A DNA stretch of 7,912 bases. Source: an uncultured Holophagaceae bacterium (GTDB lineage Bacteria > Acidobacteriota > Holophagae > Holophagales > Holophagaceae). The notes beneath the pieces are model-generated. The model worked only from the letters and a program-made list of their open reading frames with translations. It made no database searches and was not told the DNA's origin. Both the position numbers and the translations under genes were made by a program. Numbering within the stretch: position 1 is the first letter of the stretch; each line of letters opens with the position of its first letter. Location of the stretch: NCBI GenBank assembly GCA_903927605.1, contig CAIYNT010000093.1, positions 1-7,912 on the forward strand, read 5' to 3'. Positions 1 through 6,932 of the stretch are shown here, in pieces.

Positions 1-1572
1 CAACAGCGCGACCGTGAAGGTCGTGATTTGTGACTGGTCGGCACGGAACAGGGGCTTGATGGCGGCATAGGAACGCTTGTAGACGATGGCCGTTGCAATC
101 ATTCGCTTGTACTCCGCTGCATCTGGGAGTATCGGAATGCCAGCCTCTTCGCGCATATCCAATTCCGACATGAGGCGTTCAAAGTTCTTCTGCGCCCCGT
201 GATTCACGACGTGTGGCCGACCCTCCCAGCAGTTGAGGTACTTCGCCAGTTCCGGCTTGGTGATCCTCCTGGTACTGGGGATCATCTTCTGGAGCTGCCG
301 TTGTTTCGCTGTCCCCTCGCCGGCTTGGGCCAGCATGACGTTGTAACTTCCAGCAGCCCGCTCGTAGTACCAGCGGCTCTCCCCATCCGGACAGAAAATC
401 GTGGTGGCAAGCTTCTCGAGCTCGATGTGGAACGGCTTGTTCGCGGACAGATCCGAGATCTTCACAGCGGTCTGACTGTTCGCAAAGCGCGAGATGGAAG
501 TGATCAGGGCCTCCTCCTGATCCTTCTTAACATCCTTGAATATGATCACCTTTGCAGGTATCCGGACTCTTGACAAATCCACAGAAGGATTTTTCTTCTT
601 CGTGAAATAGATGGAAGCCGTGGTCTGGCCACCGTTGACGATCTGGAGCCCTTTCATCCAGAGGATTCCTAGGCTGCCGTCATCTAGCCTTCCGAGTTCC
701 ACATGGTCTGCAATCACCACGATCCCGTTGTTGAAAGCAATGAAATGCTCCGGCGCCTCCAGAAGGGTCTTGCGGATCCCGCTGTTCACTTTGTTGCTGT
801 CGCGCCCCTTGGCGCTCAAATAGGAACGAACATTGGCCTCGAGCAGACGAGCGTCGAACTTTTCGTACACGTGTCGAAGTGCCTCGCCAGGAAACACCGT
901 GAGCGCGTAGTCGCATCCGGTGGATTCTCCTGGAATATAGACGCATGGAACAGGCCCCCCGCAGACTGTCCTGAAATCAACGATGATCTCCTCTCGCGGC
1001 TTGCCCTCTGACCAGTGCCTATGGAGCCGCTCTATATCCATCACCTCGAGCTTGATCGTGCGCCCCCCAACATCCTGTGGGGTGAAACGCTTGGATTTAG
1101 CCACGGAGTCCGTGATGACGAAGATTCGGACTTCGTTCAACGTCGGGTAGGAGTGGTTGAGATTGACAACGAGATCATAAGCGGGATTCGCTGATTCCAT
1201 GCCCTTCATCAACCGTCCGTCAGCACAGCGCGCCAGGAAGCGGAGACACTGCATCGCCGCATCCTTGGTGGCGGAGTCGGGAATTGTAGTCAGCTCCTCT
1301 GCCCCGGAATACAGACTTACGAACAGGTCGACCCGTTCTAGGTCTTGTGAGATGGAGTACCCACTGAGTCGTAGGCGCGCATTGCTGATCTTTGAATCGA
1401 GATGGCAGACCTGGGGCTCGTATGTCATCCCGATGTCTTCGAGGTGCTCCATCACGACCTCAGTGAAGACTGATTCCTCGAACGGGTATCCGGCGCCAGG
1501 ATCTACCAGCCGCTCCCTTGCCTGGTCATTTACACGGGCTTTGGTATGTCGCAGGAAATCGATCAGTTCCAT
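1..1572 (-). CDS. AIPR family (abortive infection phage resistance) protein, C-terminus cut by the window edge
   Basis: I read this frame by translating the complement of 1572 down to base 1: 524 codons without a stop, continuing past the left edge. It shows the AIPR hallmarks in order: LLEANVRSYL (243-252), NKVNSGIRKTL (260-270), FIAFNNGI (277-284), GLQIVNGGQTTASI (308-321) and SRWYYERAAGSY (399-410). The N-terminal part (about 28-90) has the usual pre-AIPR pattern ending in GYSISQDLERVDLFVSLYSG. Family members of this type are often 600-700 residues, so perhaps 100 or more residues are missing here. The AIPR family is named from a plasmid-borne abortive infection protein, but its biochemistry is poorly defined and I do not assign a reaction. 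The ATG follows the PD-(D/E)XK stop by 2 bases and has GGAG 10 bases upstream, so translation is probably coupled. It is the last gene visible, and more genes may follow beyond base 1. Confidence 0.92.
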   Translation of the reverse strand, partial: MELIDFLRHTKARVNDQARERLVDPGAGYPFEESVFTEVVMEHLEDIGMTYEPQVCHLDSKISNARLRLSGYSISQDLERVDLFVSLYSGAEELTTIPDSATKDAAMQCLRFLARCADGRLMKGMESANPAYDLVVNLNHSYPTLNEVRIFVITDSVAKSKRFTPQDVGGRTIKLEVMDIERLHRHWSEGKPREEIIVDFRTVCGGPVPCVYIPGESTGCDYALTVFPGEALRHVYEKFDARLLEANVRSYLSAKGRDSNKVNSGIRKTLLEAPEHFIAFNNGIVVIADHVELGRLDDGSLGILWMKGLQIVNGGQTTASIYFTKKKNPSVDLSRVRIPAKVIIFKDVKKDQEEALITSISRFANSQTAVKISDLSANKPFHIELEKLATTIFCPDGESRWYYERAAGSYNVMLAQAGEGTAKQRQLQKMIPSTRRITKPELAKYLNCWEGRPHVVNHGAQKNFERLMSELDMREEAGIPILPDAAEYKRMIATAIVYKRSYAAIKPLFRADQSQITTFTVALL

Positions 1573-1574
1573 GA

Positions 1575-2591
1575 TCAGATCACTCCAAGTCGTTCGAGGG
1601 CTGTAATCATTCCATCTTCTCCCGGAGGGAGAAGCTCGAGATCCAGGACATACCTGGCCTCTTTCACTGCGGGAGGCACGGAACCTCGGGTCATGACCGA
1701 ATCGGTCGTATCGACTTTTCGAACTGTGATGCCTCTCTCAATGTATTTCCTCTGGAATTGTGACCTTATTCCTGAATGGAAACCGGCGAATAGCAGCCGA
1801 GCAGAGAACATTGGAGATGCCGAAGTCTCGGCGATGCGTTCGTGGATCTGATCGATCAGTTCAGGAAGGGTCTGCCCCTGCTCACTCATAGAGAGACGAA
1901 CAGCCGCAAGGAAGAGAGCCTGAACCTGCGTGCAGTCAAGCTGATCCAGGGAGGCGATAGTGGCCATGAAGCCGGCGGAGGCGGTAGTGCTTTTCACCTC
2001 AATAGCGCCCGCATTGAATTCAAAGTCATGAAGGCCATCCATCGGGCCCTGCCAGGACTTCAGGATCTCCTCTGCGGGGACGCCAGCATCAAGGGAGGCC
2101 CGAAGAACGAGAAGTTCGCCGAATAAACCAAGCTCGACTTCCCGGCTCATCAACTCCGGTGACTCGCGCTCCATGAATGCTTGCCAGGCGCGGATACGTT
2201 CAAGTGTCGCACCCAGGATTTCCCGCTCCCCTGATCTTTCCATGGAGCACAAAAGGGCGGCGATGTCCTCAGCCATGGCTGCGAAGAGCTCAAGACCACC
2301 CGTTGATTTCCTGACGAGCGCAAGCCATGAGGCAGCTGGGCCCGCTTCGGCAAGGATAGGCTGAAGAACCAGGAAACCCCTTCCCGCGGGCAGCTGGATC
2401 CCATGGGGGATGGAGACAGAAGGGAAACCTACCAGTACGGCCTCAGCTCGGTCAGGGAATTGGCGGCCAGCAAGCAGCCGCAGCTTGCCTGAACGCCAGA
2501 TTTCGATCGTGCTCCAGCCCTCTGCCGGTCCACAATCCTCAAGGGCACGCCAAGCCGTTCTGAGGGATTCCATCTCACTCCGTGAAGTCAT
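1575..2591 (-). CDS. PD-(D/E)XK motif protein (DUF4420-like), putative nuclease subunit
   Basis: This gene encodes 338 residues resembling the PD-(D/E)XK motif family usually encoded beside Z1 proteins. The conserved GLFGELLVL segment (about 155-163) is followed by KSWQGPMDGLHDFEF and AIEVKST. The candidate metal-binding and catalytic set is Asp189, Glu198 and Lys200, a complete D...ExK core, so the protein is probably a metal-dependent DNase. Three starts are possible. ATG 2633 lies far inside the Z1 gene. ATG 2591 has GGGAG 7 bases upstream and is chosen. ATG 2573 follows the Z1 stop by one base and has GGAG only 4 bases away; it would give 332 residues. With the chosen start the gene overlaps Z1 by 17 bases. 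The AIPR gene starts 2 bases after its stop. Cleavage specificity is unknown. I expect it to work with the Z1 motor rather than alone, which is inference from conserved gene order. Confidence 0.88.
   Translation of the reverse strand: MTSRSEMESLRTAWRALEDCGPAEGWSTIEIWRSGKLRLLAGRQFPDRAEAVLVGFPSVSIPHGIQLPAGRGFLVLQPILAEAGPAASWLALVRKSTGGLELFAAMAEDIAALLCSMERSGEREILGATLERIRAWQAFMERESPELMSREVELGLFGELLVLRASLDAGVPAEEILKSWQGPMDGLHDFEFNAGAIEVKSTTASAGFMATIASLDQLDCTQVQALFLAAVRLSMSEQGQTLPELIDQIHERIAETSASPMFSARLLFAGFHSGIRSQFQRKYIERGITVRKVDTTDSVMTRGSVPPAVKEARYVLDLELLPPGEDGMITALERLGVI
1583..1586 (-). promoter_or_regulatory. Ribosome binding site of the AIPR gene
   Basis: GGAG on the minus strand lies 10 bases before the AIPR ATG and inside the last codons of the PD-(D/E)XK gene. 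Spacing is slightly long but acceptable. The stop and start are separated by only two bases, so ribosome re-initiation is likely. Confidence 0.6.
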
Positions 2592-5433
2592 ATTCACGCT
2601 CCCACTGTCGCCACATGACGGTATTGACGGCATAGCGCACCTTCCTTCCGGACTTGCTGGAAGGGAAGCTGACCCCGAAACCGATCACCGGGGGAAGGTC
2701 CTCCGCAACCTCCCCGAGCTCCGCCTTGGCTGGATCCAAAGCGTACAAGAGCAGAAGTCCACGCTCAGGATGGCCTTGCCCCCTTATCTTGCGGATAGAC
2801 GGTCCGTTCGGTGTCGATGGTTGCCCCTGGGCCGGATTTCCGCTCATCCGTGCGGGATCGGAGACGTAGGCAAGTACGGTTTCAGCGCAAGCAGACTGCC
2901 ATTCCTTGTCCGACAGATCGATGGCCTCATCCCTTGGTGAGAGCAGTCGCCCGATGGTGTACCGATCGTGTCTCTTCAGATCTTTTCGTCTGAGGGTGTC
3001 AACCGATAGTCCACCGAAGGATTCGACTCTGCCTTCACCACCCCCGATCAAGGCTACCGTCCATGAGGTCAACTCGCCAGCTGAGTTCATGGACTGAATG
3101 AACTCTGAGATCAGGGCGCTGTTGACCTTGTGTGCGTCCCCATGAGTGACATATGCGTCGAGGAATCCGCAGACATGGCCGGGATCCACACCCTCCCACA
3201 AGTAGCCCTTCCATTCCTGGTCTTTGCCAAGGCGTAACCGTTTCGGGTTCTCCTCAAAGGGAGGACCCATCTGGGATATCAGGTGAACTAGAGCATCGCA
3301 GTTCCGCTTTAGGTGTGGTTTCTCCTTGAAGAACACGACGGTTTCAAGAACCTCACCACTGAAGGAAAGCCAAAGATCCTTGGCCGACCTCATCTTTAGG
3401 CGGGAAGTCACCATGAGGACGGGATGCGAGGCGACCTTGTGCCCATAAGTTTTCGGGGTTTCTCCAGAGTTCACCATGATGTCGAACTCCTCCCGGAGCT
3501 CCTCGGATGCATCTGCGATGTGGCCGAACCATTCGATCAGTTCTTCCGTCGTATACAGTCGGCAGAGATCCACATAACCGGGCCTATACCCGAACCACCG
3601 TCCCATCTGCATGAGGGTGTCGTACATCCTCGACGCCCTCAGGAAATAGCTCACGCACAACCCTTCGAGGGTGAGCCCGCGGGACAGCTTGTCTCCACCG
3701 ATGGCGATCACCTTGAGCCCAAGAGTCCCTGCATCGGCGTAGTCCAGGGCGTCCTTGGCAGTTCCATTGATCGTCCGTATCTTGATTTCGTCCAAGGCAT
3801 TCGGGATTGCAGCGGCAATGTCATTCCAGTCTTCAGGTGATTGCTTGCAGAGGACGGGGTGATCGGAGGCGATCTGGCGCGTCGTGGTTGAGAAGTCGCT
3901 AATCCACAGGTGCTCAAGTCTGTCCAGGATGGACTGGTGATTGATTCTCCGATCGATGCGCTGCTTCATCGTCCGAATATGTTCCGAGACCTGTCTGAGA
4001 ACATGTTCCTGCACAAGGTTGAACCTCGTGACGTGGATCAGCATGGATGCATGCTCCTTCTCCTGTCCCCGGACTCGACGGGCCGCGCAAGCGAGCACGA
4101 ATGCATCTATGGCCTCCACTAGCGTGGGAGGCAAGTTGTCCTGTCCTTCGTGAAGTGGGACATGCCTGCTCTTATGCCGTACAGGCATCCAGCCGCTCAT
4201 GCCATCGGGTGCCATGTGGTCCCGAATGACTCTCAATACCGGCATCTGGCCGGTGCGGCCTTCCGGACCCTGAGTGCCGAATACCTTTGCCGGTCCGATG
4301 TATTCGGATGACGCGGCGAGGTTGTAGATGAAGGCTGAAGGGAACAAGTCAGGACCTTCGCTGCGCGTGGTCCCTTTGTCATGGATGAAGATGTTCGCGA
4401 AGGGTGTGGCCGTATAACCGACGTAAGCCGAGCGTGTAAAGGTGTGGAGGATTCTCCGGATGAGTTTATTGATTACCGTTGGGGAATGCTCCTCGTCTGG
4501 AGATCCGTCCGGATTGAATGCCTGCTCGCCAGTATCCACGGATGCGTGGTCTGCTTCATCGTCGATAAGGAGAAGCGGAAGGTTGGTGATGATCTTCCGG
4601 CCGGTATCGGCGCTTGTCGAGTCTGCCACCCGTGTCGAAAGCCAACGATGAAGCCTCTGGAGAGGAGTCTTGTTCTTCTTTACGACAAACAGGCAAGGCC
4701 GCCGATCGGGAGTGATTCCGAAGTTTCGAGTGTTGGAAGGATTGAAATCGCCGGATTCCATACGGTTGGTGGCGTAGTCTGGTGCTATCCCTGGGTCTGG
4801 ATCGAAGACCCCGGCTCCGATGGGTGTGTGTCCCTGGTCCCCAGGCTGGGTCTCGAACCCCAGGAAGCCTTCGTCCAGACGCATTTGAGTCTGGGACCGC
4901 AGATTGTTGTGGAGCCCTGCGAGTACGATGATGATCTTGTATCCAGCATCGGCAGCCTTGCAGATCAAACCGGTGTAGTTCCCCGTCTTGCCGGACTGGA
5001 CATGTCCGACAACAAGACCGCGCCTGTCCCAGGTGCCATTCCGTTGAGGATCCTCGAGCTGATCGAGGATGTTCTCAGAGGCGAGGTCCAGGGCATCCAC
5101 GGCTATCCGAGGCAGTTTCCGATCCAGCCATTCCTCGTAACGGTTCCAGTATCGGCGCTCCTTTCGCCTGTCAGCGCTGAGCCATGGGACATGCCCGTAA
5201 GCATCCGAGAGAAGGGCATCCTTTCCGATCCACAGGCTGAACCTTCGAATGAGTTCATCCGTTACTGCTCCCCTATCGAGGCCCTCTCCCCAGCTGGGTT
5301 CCATCAGGAGTACGCGGTCAATCTTTTCGCCTATGACGGTTGGCGTGATCGAGCTCCTGTCCAGAATCGAGAACAGCATCCCCTGGACAGTCCTGATTAC
5401 TTCGGATTGCCCCGAACGTGCATCGCTTCTCAT
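2575..5433 (-). CDS. Z1-domain superfamily 2 helicase-like ATPase
   Basis: This 952-residue protein belongs to the Z1 family, an SF2 helicase-related ATPase class found with MORC-like ATPases in restriction-like operons. Motifs appear in helicase order: Walker A GHVQSGKT (143-150), motif Ia-like IIVLAGLHNNLRSQT (168-182), Walker B DDEADHA (291-297), motif III YTATPFAN (340-347), motif V GGDKLSRGLTLEG (579-591), and the motif VI hallmark MQMGRWFGYRPGYVDL (609-623, arginine finger region). All catalytic motifs are intact. Residues 1-135 and about 730-952 flank the motor without a recognisable motif and may bind DNA or partners. The ATG sits in an ATGA overlap with the end of the GHKL ATPase and has a strong GGAGGAG site 8 bases upstream, so the start is well supported. 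The stop lies inside the beginning of the PD-(D/E)XK gene. Translocation on DNA or unwinding is inferred from the family; substrate and polarity cannot be told. Confidence 0.95.
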   Translation of the reverse strand: MRSDARSGQSEVIRTVQGMLFSILDRSSITPTVIGEKIDRVLLMEPSWGEGLDRGAVTDELIRRFSLWIGKDALLSDAYGHVPWLSADRRKERRYWNRYEEWLDRKLPRIAVDALDLASENILDQLEDPQRNGTWDRRGLVVGHVQSGKTGNYTGLICKAADAGYKIIIVLAGLHNNLRSQTQMRLDEGFLGFETQPGDQGHTPIGAGVFDPDPGIAPDYATNRMESGDFNPSNTRNFGITPDRRPCLFVVKKNKTPLQRLHRWLSTRVADSTSADTGRKIITNLPLLLIDDEADHASVDTGEQAFNPDGSPDEEHSPTVINKLIRRILHTFTRSAYVGYTATPFANIFIHDKGTTRSEGPDLFPSAFIYNLAASSEYIGPAKVFGTQGPEGRTGQMPVLRVIRDHMAPDGMSGWMPVRHKSRHVPLHEGQDNLPPTLVEAIDAFVLACAARRVRGQEKEHASMLIHVTRFNLVQEHVLRQVSEHIRTMKQRIDRRINHQSILDRLEHLWISDFSTTTRQIASDHPVLCKQSPEDWNDIAAAIPNALDEIKIRTINGTAKDALDYADAGTLGLKVIAIGGDKLSRGLTLEGLCVSYFLRASRMYDTLMQMGRWFGYRPGYVDLCRLYTTEELIEWFGHIADASEELREEFDIMVNSGETPKTYGHKVASHPVLMVTSRLKMRSAKDLWLSFSGEVLETVVFFKEKPHLKRNCDALVHLISQMGPPFEENPKRLRLGKDQEWKGYLWEGVDPGHVCGFLDAYVTHGDAHKVNSALISEFIQSMNSAGELTSWTVALIGGGEGRVESFGGLSVDTLRRKDLKRHDRYTIGRLLSPRDEAIDLSDKEWQSACAETVLAYVSDPARMSGNPAQGQPSTPNGPSIRKIRGQGHPERGLLLLYALDPAKAELGEVAEDLPPVIGFGVSFPSSKSGRKVRYAVNTVMWRQWEREYDFTE
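2599..2603 (-). promoter_or_regulatory. Ribosome binding site favouring the 2591 start of the PD-(D/E)XK gene
   Basis: GGGAG on the minus strand lies 7 bases before the ATG at 2591, inside the end of the Z1 gene. A weaker competing site (GGAG at 2578-2581) is only 4 bases from the alternative ATG at 2573, so the 2591 start is preferred. Confidence 0.6.
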
Positions 5434-6932
5434 GACTTCTTCTCCTCCGCGCCTTCCCTCAGGGAAGCGACAAGGTCGGGAAATTTGTGGAATGGGTCAG
5501 TCTGTAAGAGCTTCTGAATGGCAGACGCGGCATCCATCCCTCTGTTCAACATGCCCTGGAAAAGCTCGCCAAGAACTTCCAGGATGGCTTCGGAAGGGGC
5601 CCCCGAGAAGGCATTCCGGGGAGTCTCCCGAGTCTCCGTGGTGTCCAGCCAAATTCGCTGGACTGGCACAGTTTCCTCAATCACACGGAGCATGGACTTC
5701 ACGGCTGGCAGTAGAGTTCCGGCCTGCTCCAGCACCGCCTGCACTGCCGGATGAGTTTCTTCGATCCGATACCGAATACCGTCGGACAATCGGTCTGCCC
5801 TCCATGCCTGAAGGATTGGTTGGCTCTCTGCTCTGGGCTGCTCCCCGCGATGAGCGAAGACGCGGCGAGCCTTCTCCCGTGCATCTTCTGCCAGCTTTGT
5901 GAGGCGCGGACGGAGGGCTGCGGGAGGTCGGGCTTCGGACTTCCGGATGTCTATCCGCCATTCGGCGTCAGCAGAGTTCGGGATGTCCACCCTGATTCGA
6001 GCCAGCCTGAAGGCTTCCTCTTTGCTCCATGGCTTCCCGGGTCCCAGGCCCAACCAGCTACCGGATACGAGCAGACGCTTGTTTCTGTAAACGTAGAAGC
6101 CTTGCTGGGCTGTCCATCCGTCAGGACCGGCGGCGCGGTCGTGGACTGCCCTTTCAAGCTTGTCCTTGTGGGGGAGGACATTGGACTGGACAAGCACGGT
6201 GCCGCTGCTGCCCCGCAGGGGTTCCTCCGGGGACGGGAAAGAGGCTGCATGGCTTGCAAGGAAGGGGTCCCAAGGGCCCACCGCCTTTCCATTTATCAAG
6301 ATGGAGAGGCGAGGGGAAGAGCCCTCGAGGTACCGGTGGAAGACCATGGCCAAGTGCTGCTCGACGTGATCGATCAAATCCAGGAAGTCCTGTTGGCCGA
6401 ATCCTGGAGTGACGAGGCGATCAAGCCGTTCCCAGAGGACCAGGGTTCCATCAGTTCGGCCCTTTAGCGGATCAAGCAGCTTTTCTGACCCGGGGTGCGG
6501 ACCTTCAAGGAGATACCACCCGTCGTCCTGGCTCTCAGCAAGCACATCCAGGTCCCATCGGAGGCAGTCCTGTGTTCCATTCGCGGTGGAGGCCACAGTC
6601 AAACGCCTGCACTGCGAGAACGATGCTGTCTTAAGGCCGAGACCAAATCTTCCGAGGTCCTCCGGGGATCTCGGATCCAGCGGGTTCCTCGCTCCAAGGC
6701 GCATTGCACTGTCGAGGATTTCTGGTGTCATCCCGCAGCCATCATCCAGGATGCGAATGTAGGAGGCAGCTCCATCCCATATGAAGTGGAGTTCAACAGT
6801 CCTGGCGCGGGCTGAAATGCTGTTATCGATCAGGTCCGCAATCGCAGTGGGAGCTGAATAGCCCAGACCGCGCAGAGACTCGACCATCGCAGAAGCCCGG
6901 GGTGGTGCATGCCTTGACCTACTCGCACTCAT
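5430..6932 (-). CDS. MORC/MutL-like GHKL ATPase of a Z1-type defence operon
   Basis: This is a 500-residue ATPase of the GHKL fold (Hsp90, gyrase B, MutL, MORC), whose members dimerise as ATP-driven clamps. Visible motifs are the N box AIADLIDNSISA (Asp33, Asn37), the G1 box DDGCGM at about 63-68, and the lid GRFGLGLKTAS at about 94-104. A second S5-fold-like region ends near GFYVYRNKRLL (about 278-288), where GHKL proteins usually carry a lysine that contacts ATP. The C-terminal part (about 335-500) is probably mostly helical and matches nothing I recognise. The general base is usually Glu in the N box, but here it is Asp33. Three ATGs in a row occur at 6938, 6935 and 6932. The third is preferred because the AGGAGG site lies 6 bases upstream of it and directly abuts the first. 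The gene overlaps the sigma gene by 14 bases and the Z1 gene by 4 (ATGA). In related operons this ATPase is paired with Z1; a role in sensing or clamping foreign DNA is inference. Confidence 0.93.
   Translation of the reverse strand: MSASRSRHAPPRASAMVESLRGLGYSAPTAIADLIDNSISARARTVELHFIWDGAASYIRILDDGCGMTPEILDSAMRLGARNPLDPRSPEDLGRFGLGLKTASFSQCRRLTVASTANGTQDCLRWDLDVLAESQDDGWYLLEGPHPGSEKLLDPLKGRTDGTLVLWERLDRLVTPGFGQQDFLDLIDHVEQHLAMVFHRYLEGSSPRLSILINGKAVGPWDPFLASHAASFPSPEEPLRGSSGTVLVQSNVLPHKDKLERAVHDRAAGPDGWTAQQGFYVYRNKRLLVSGSWLGLGPGKPWSKEEAFRLARIRVDIPNSADAEWRIDIRKSEARPPAALRPRLTKLAEDAREKARRVFAHRGEQPRAESQPILQAWRADRLSDGIRYRIEETHPAVQAVLEQAGTLLPAVKSMLRVIEETVPVQRIWLDTTETRETPRNAFSGAPSEAILEVLGELFQGMLNRGMDAASAIQKLLQTDPFHKFPDLVASLREGAEEKKS
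5442..5448 (-). promoter_or_regulatory. Ribosome binding site of the Z1 gene, inside the GHKL ATPase gene
   Basis: GGAGGAG on the minus strand lies 8 bases before the ATG of the Z1 gene and within the last codons of the ATPase gene. Together with the ATGA stop-start overlap it fixes the Z1 start and implies coupled translation. Confidence 0.85.

Noticed and set aside
199..1606. Several plus-strand open frames in the leftmost 1.6 kb, which might suggest genes there
   Set aside because: The minus-strand frame from 1572 is open throughout and carries all AIPR hallmarks, so the plus-strand frames are shadows.
2574..2633. A longer start for the PD-(D/E)XK gene at 2633
   Set aside because: It would overlap Z1 by 59 bases, and the extra residues have no family similarity. 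ATG 2591 has a well-placed GGGAG.
4849..4861. A tRNA T-loop-like string (GGTCTCGAACCCC)
   Set aside because: No matching acceptor, D or anticodon arms are around it, and it lies inside the Z1 coding sequence.
4381..5517. Long plus-strand open frame of 378 codons
   Set aside because: It lies wholly opposite the Z1 gene (running slightly into the ATPase gene), whose minus-strand translation has all the helicase motifs. The plus-strand product shows no domain and is an antisense shadow of the GC-biased coding sequence.
5751..6467. Plus-strand open frame of 238 codons
   Set aside because: It is antisense to the GHKL ATPase gene, has no recognisable motif and no convincing ribosome site.
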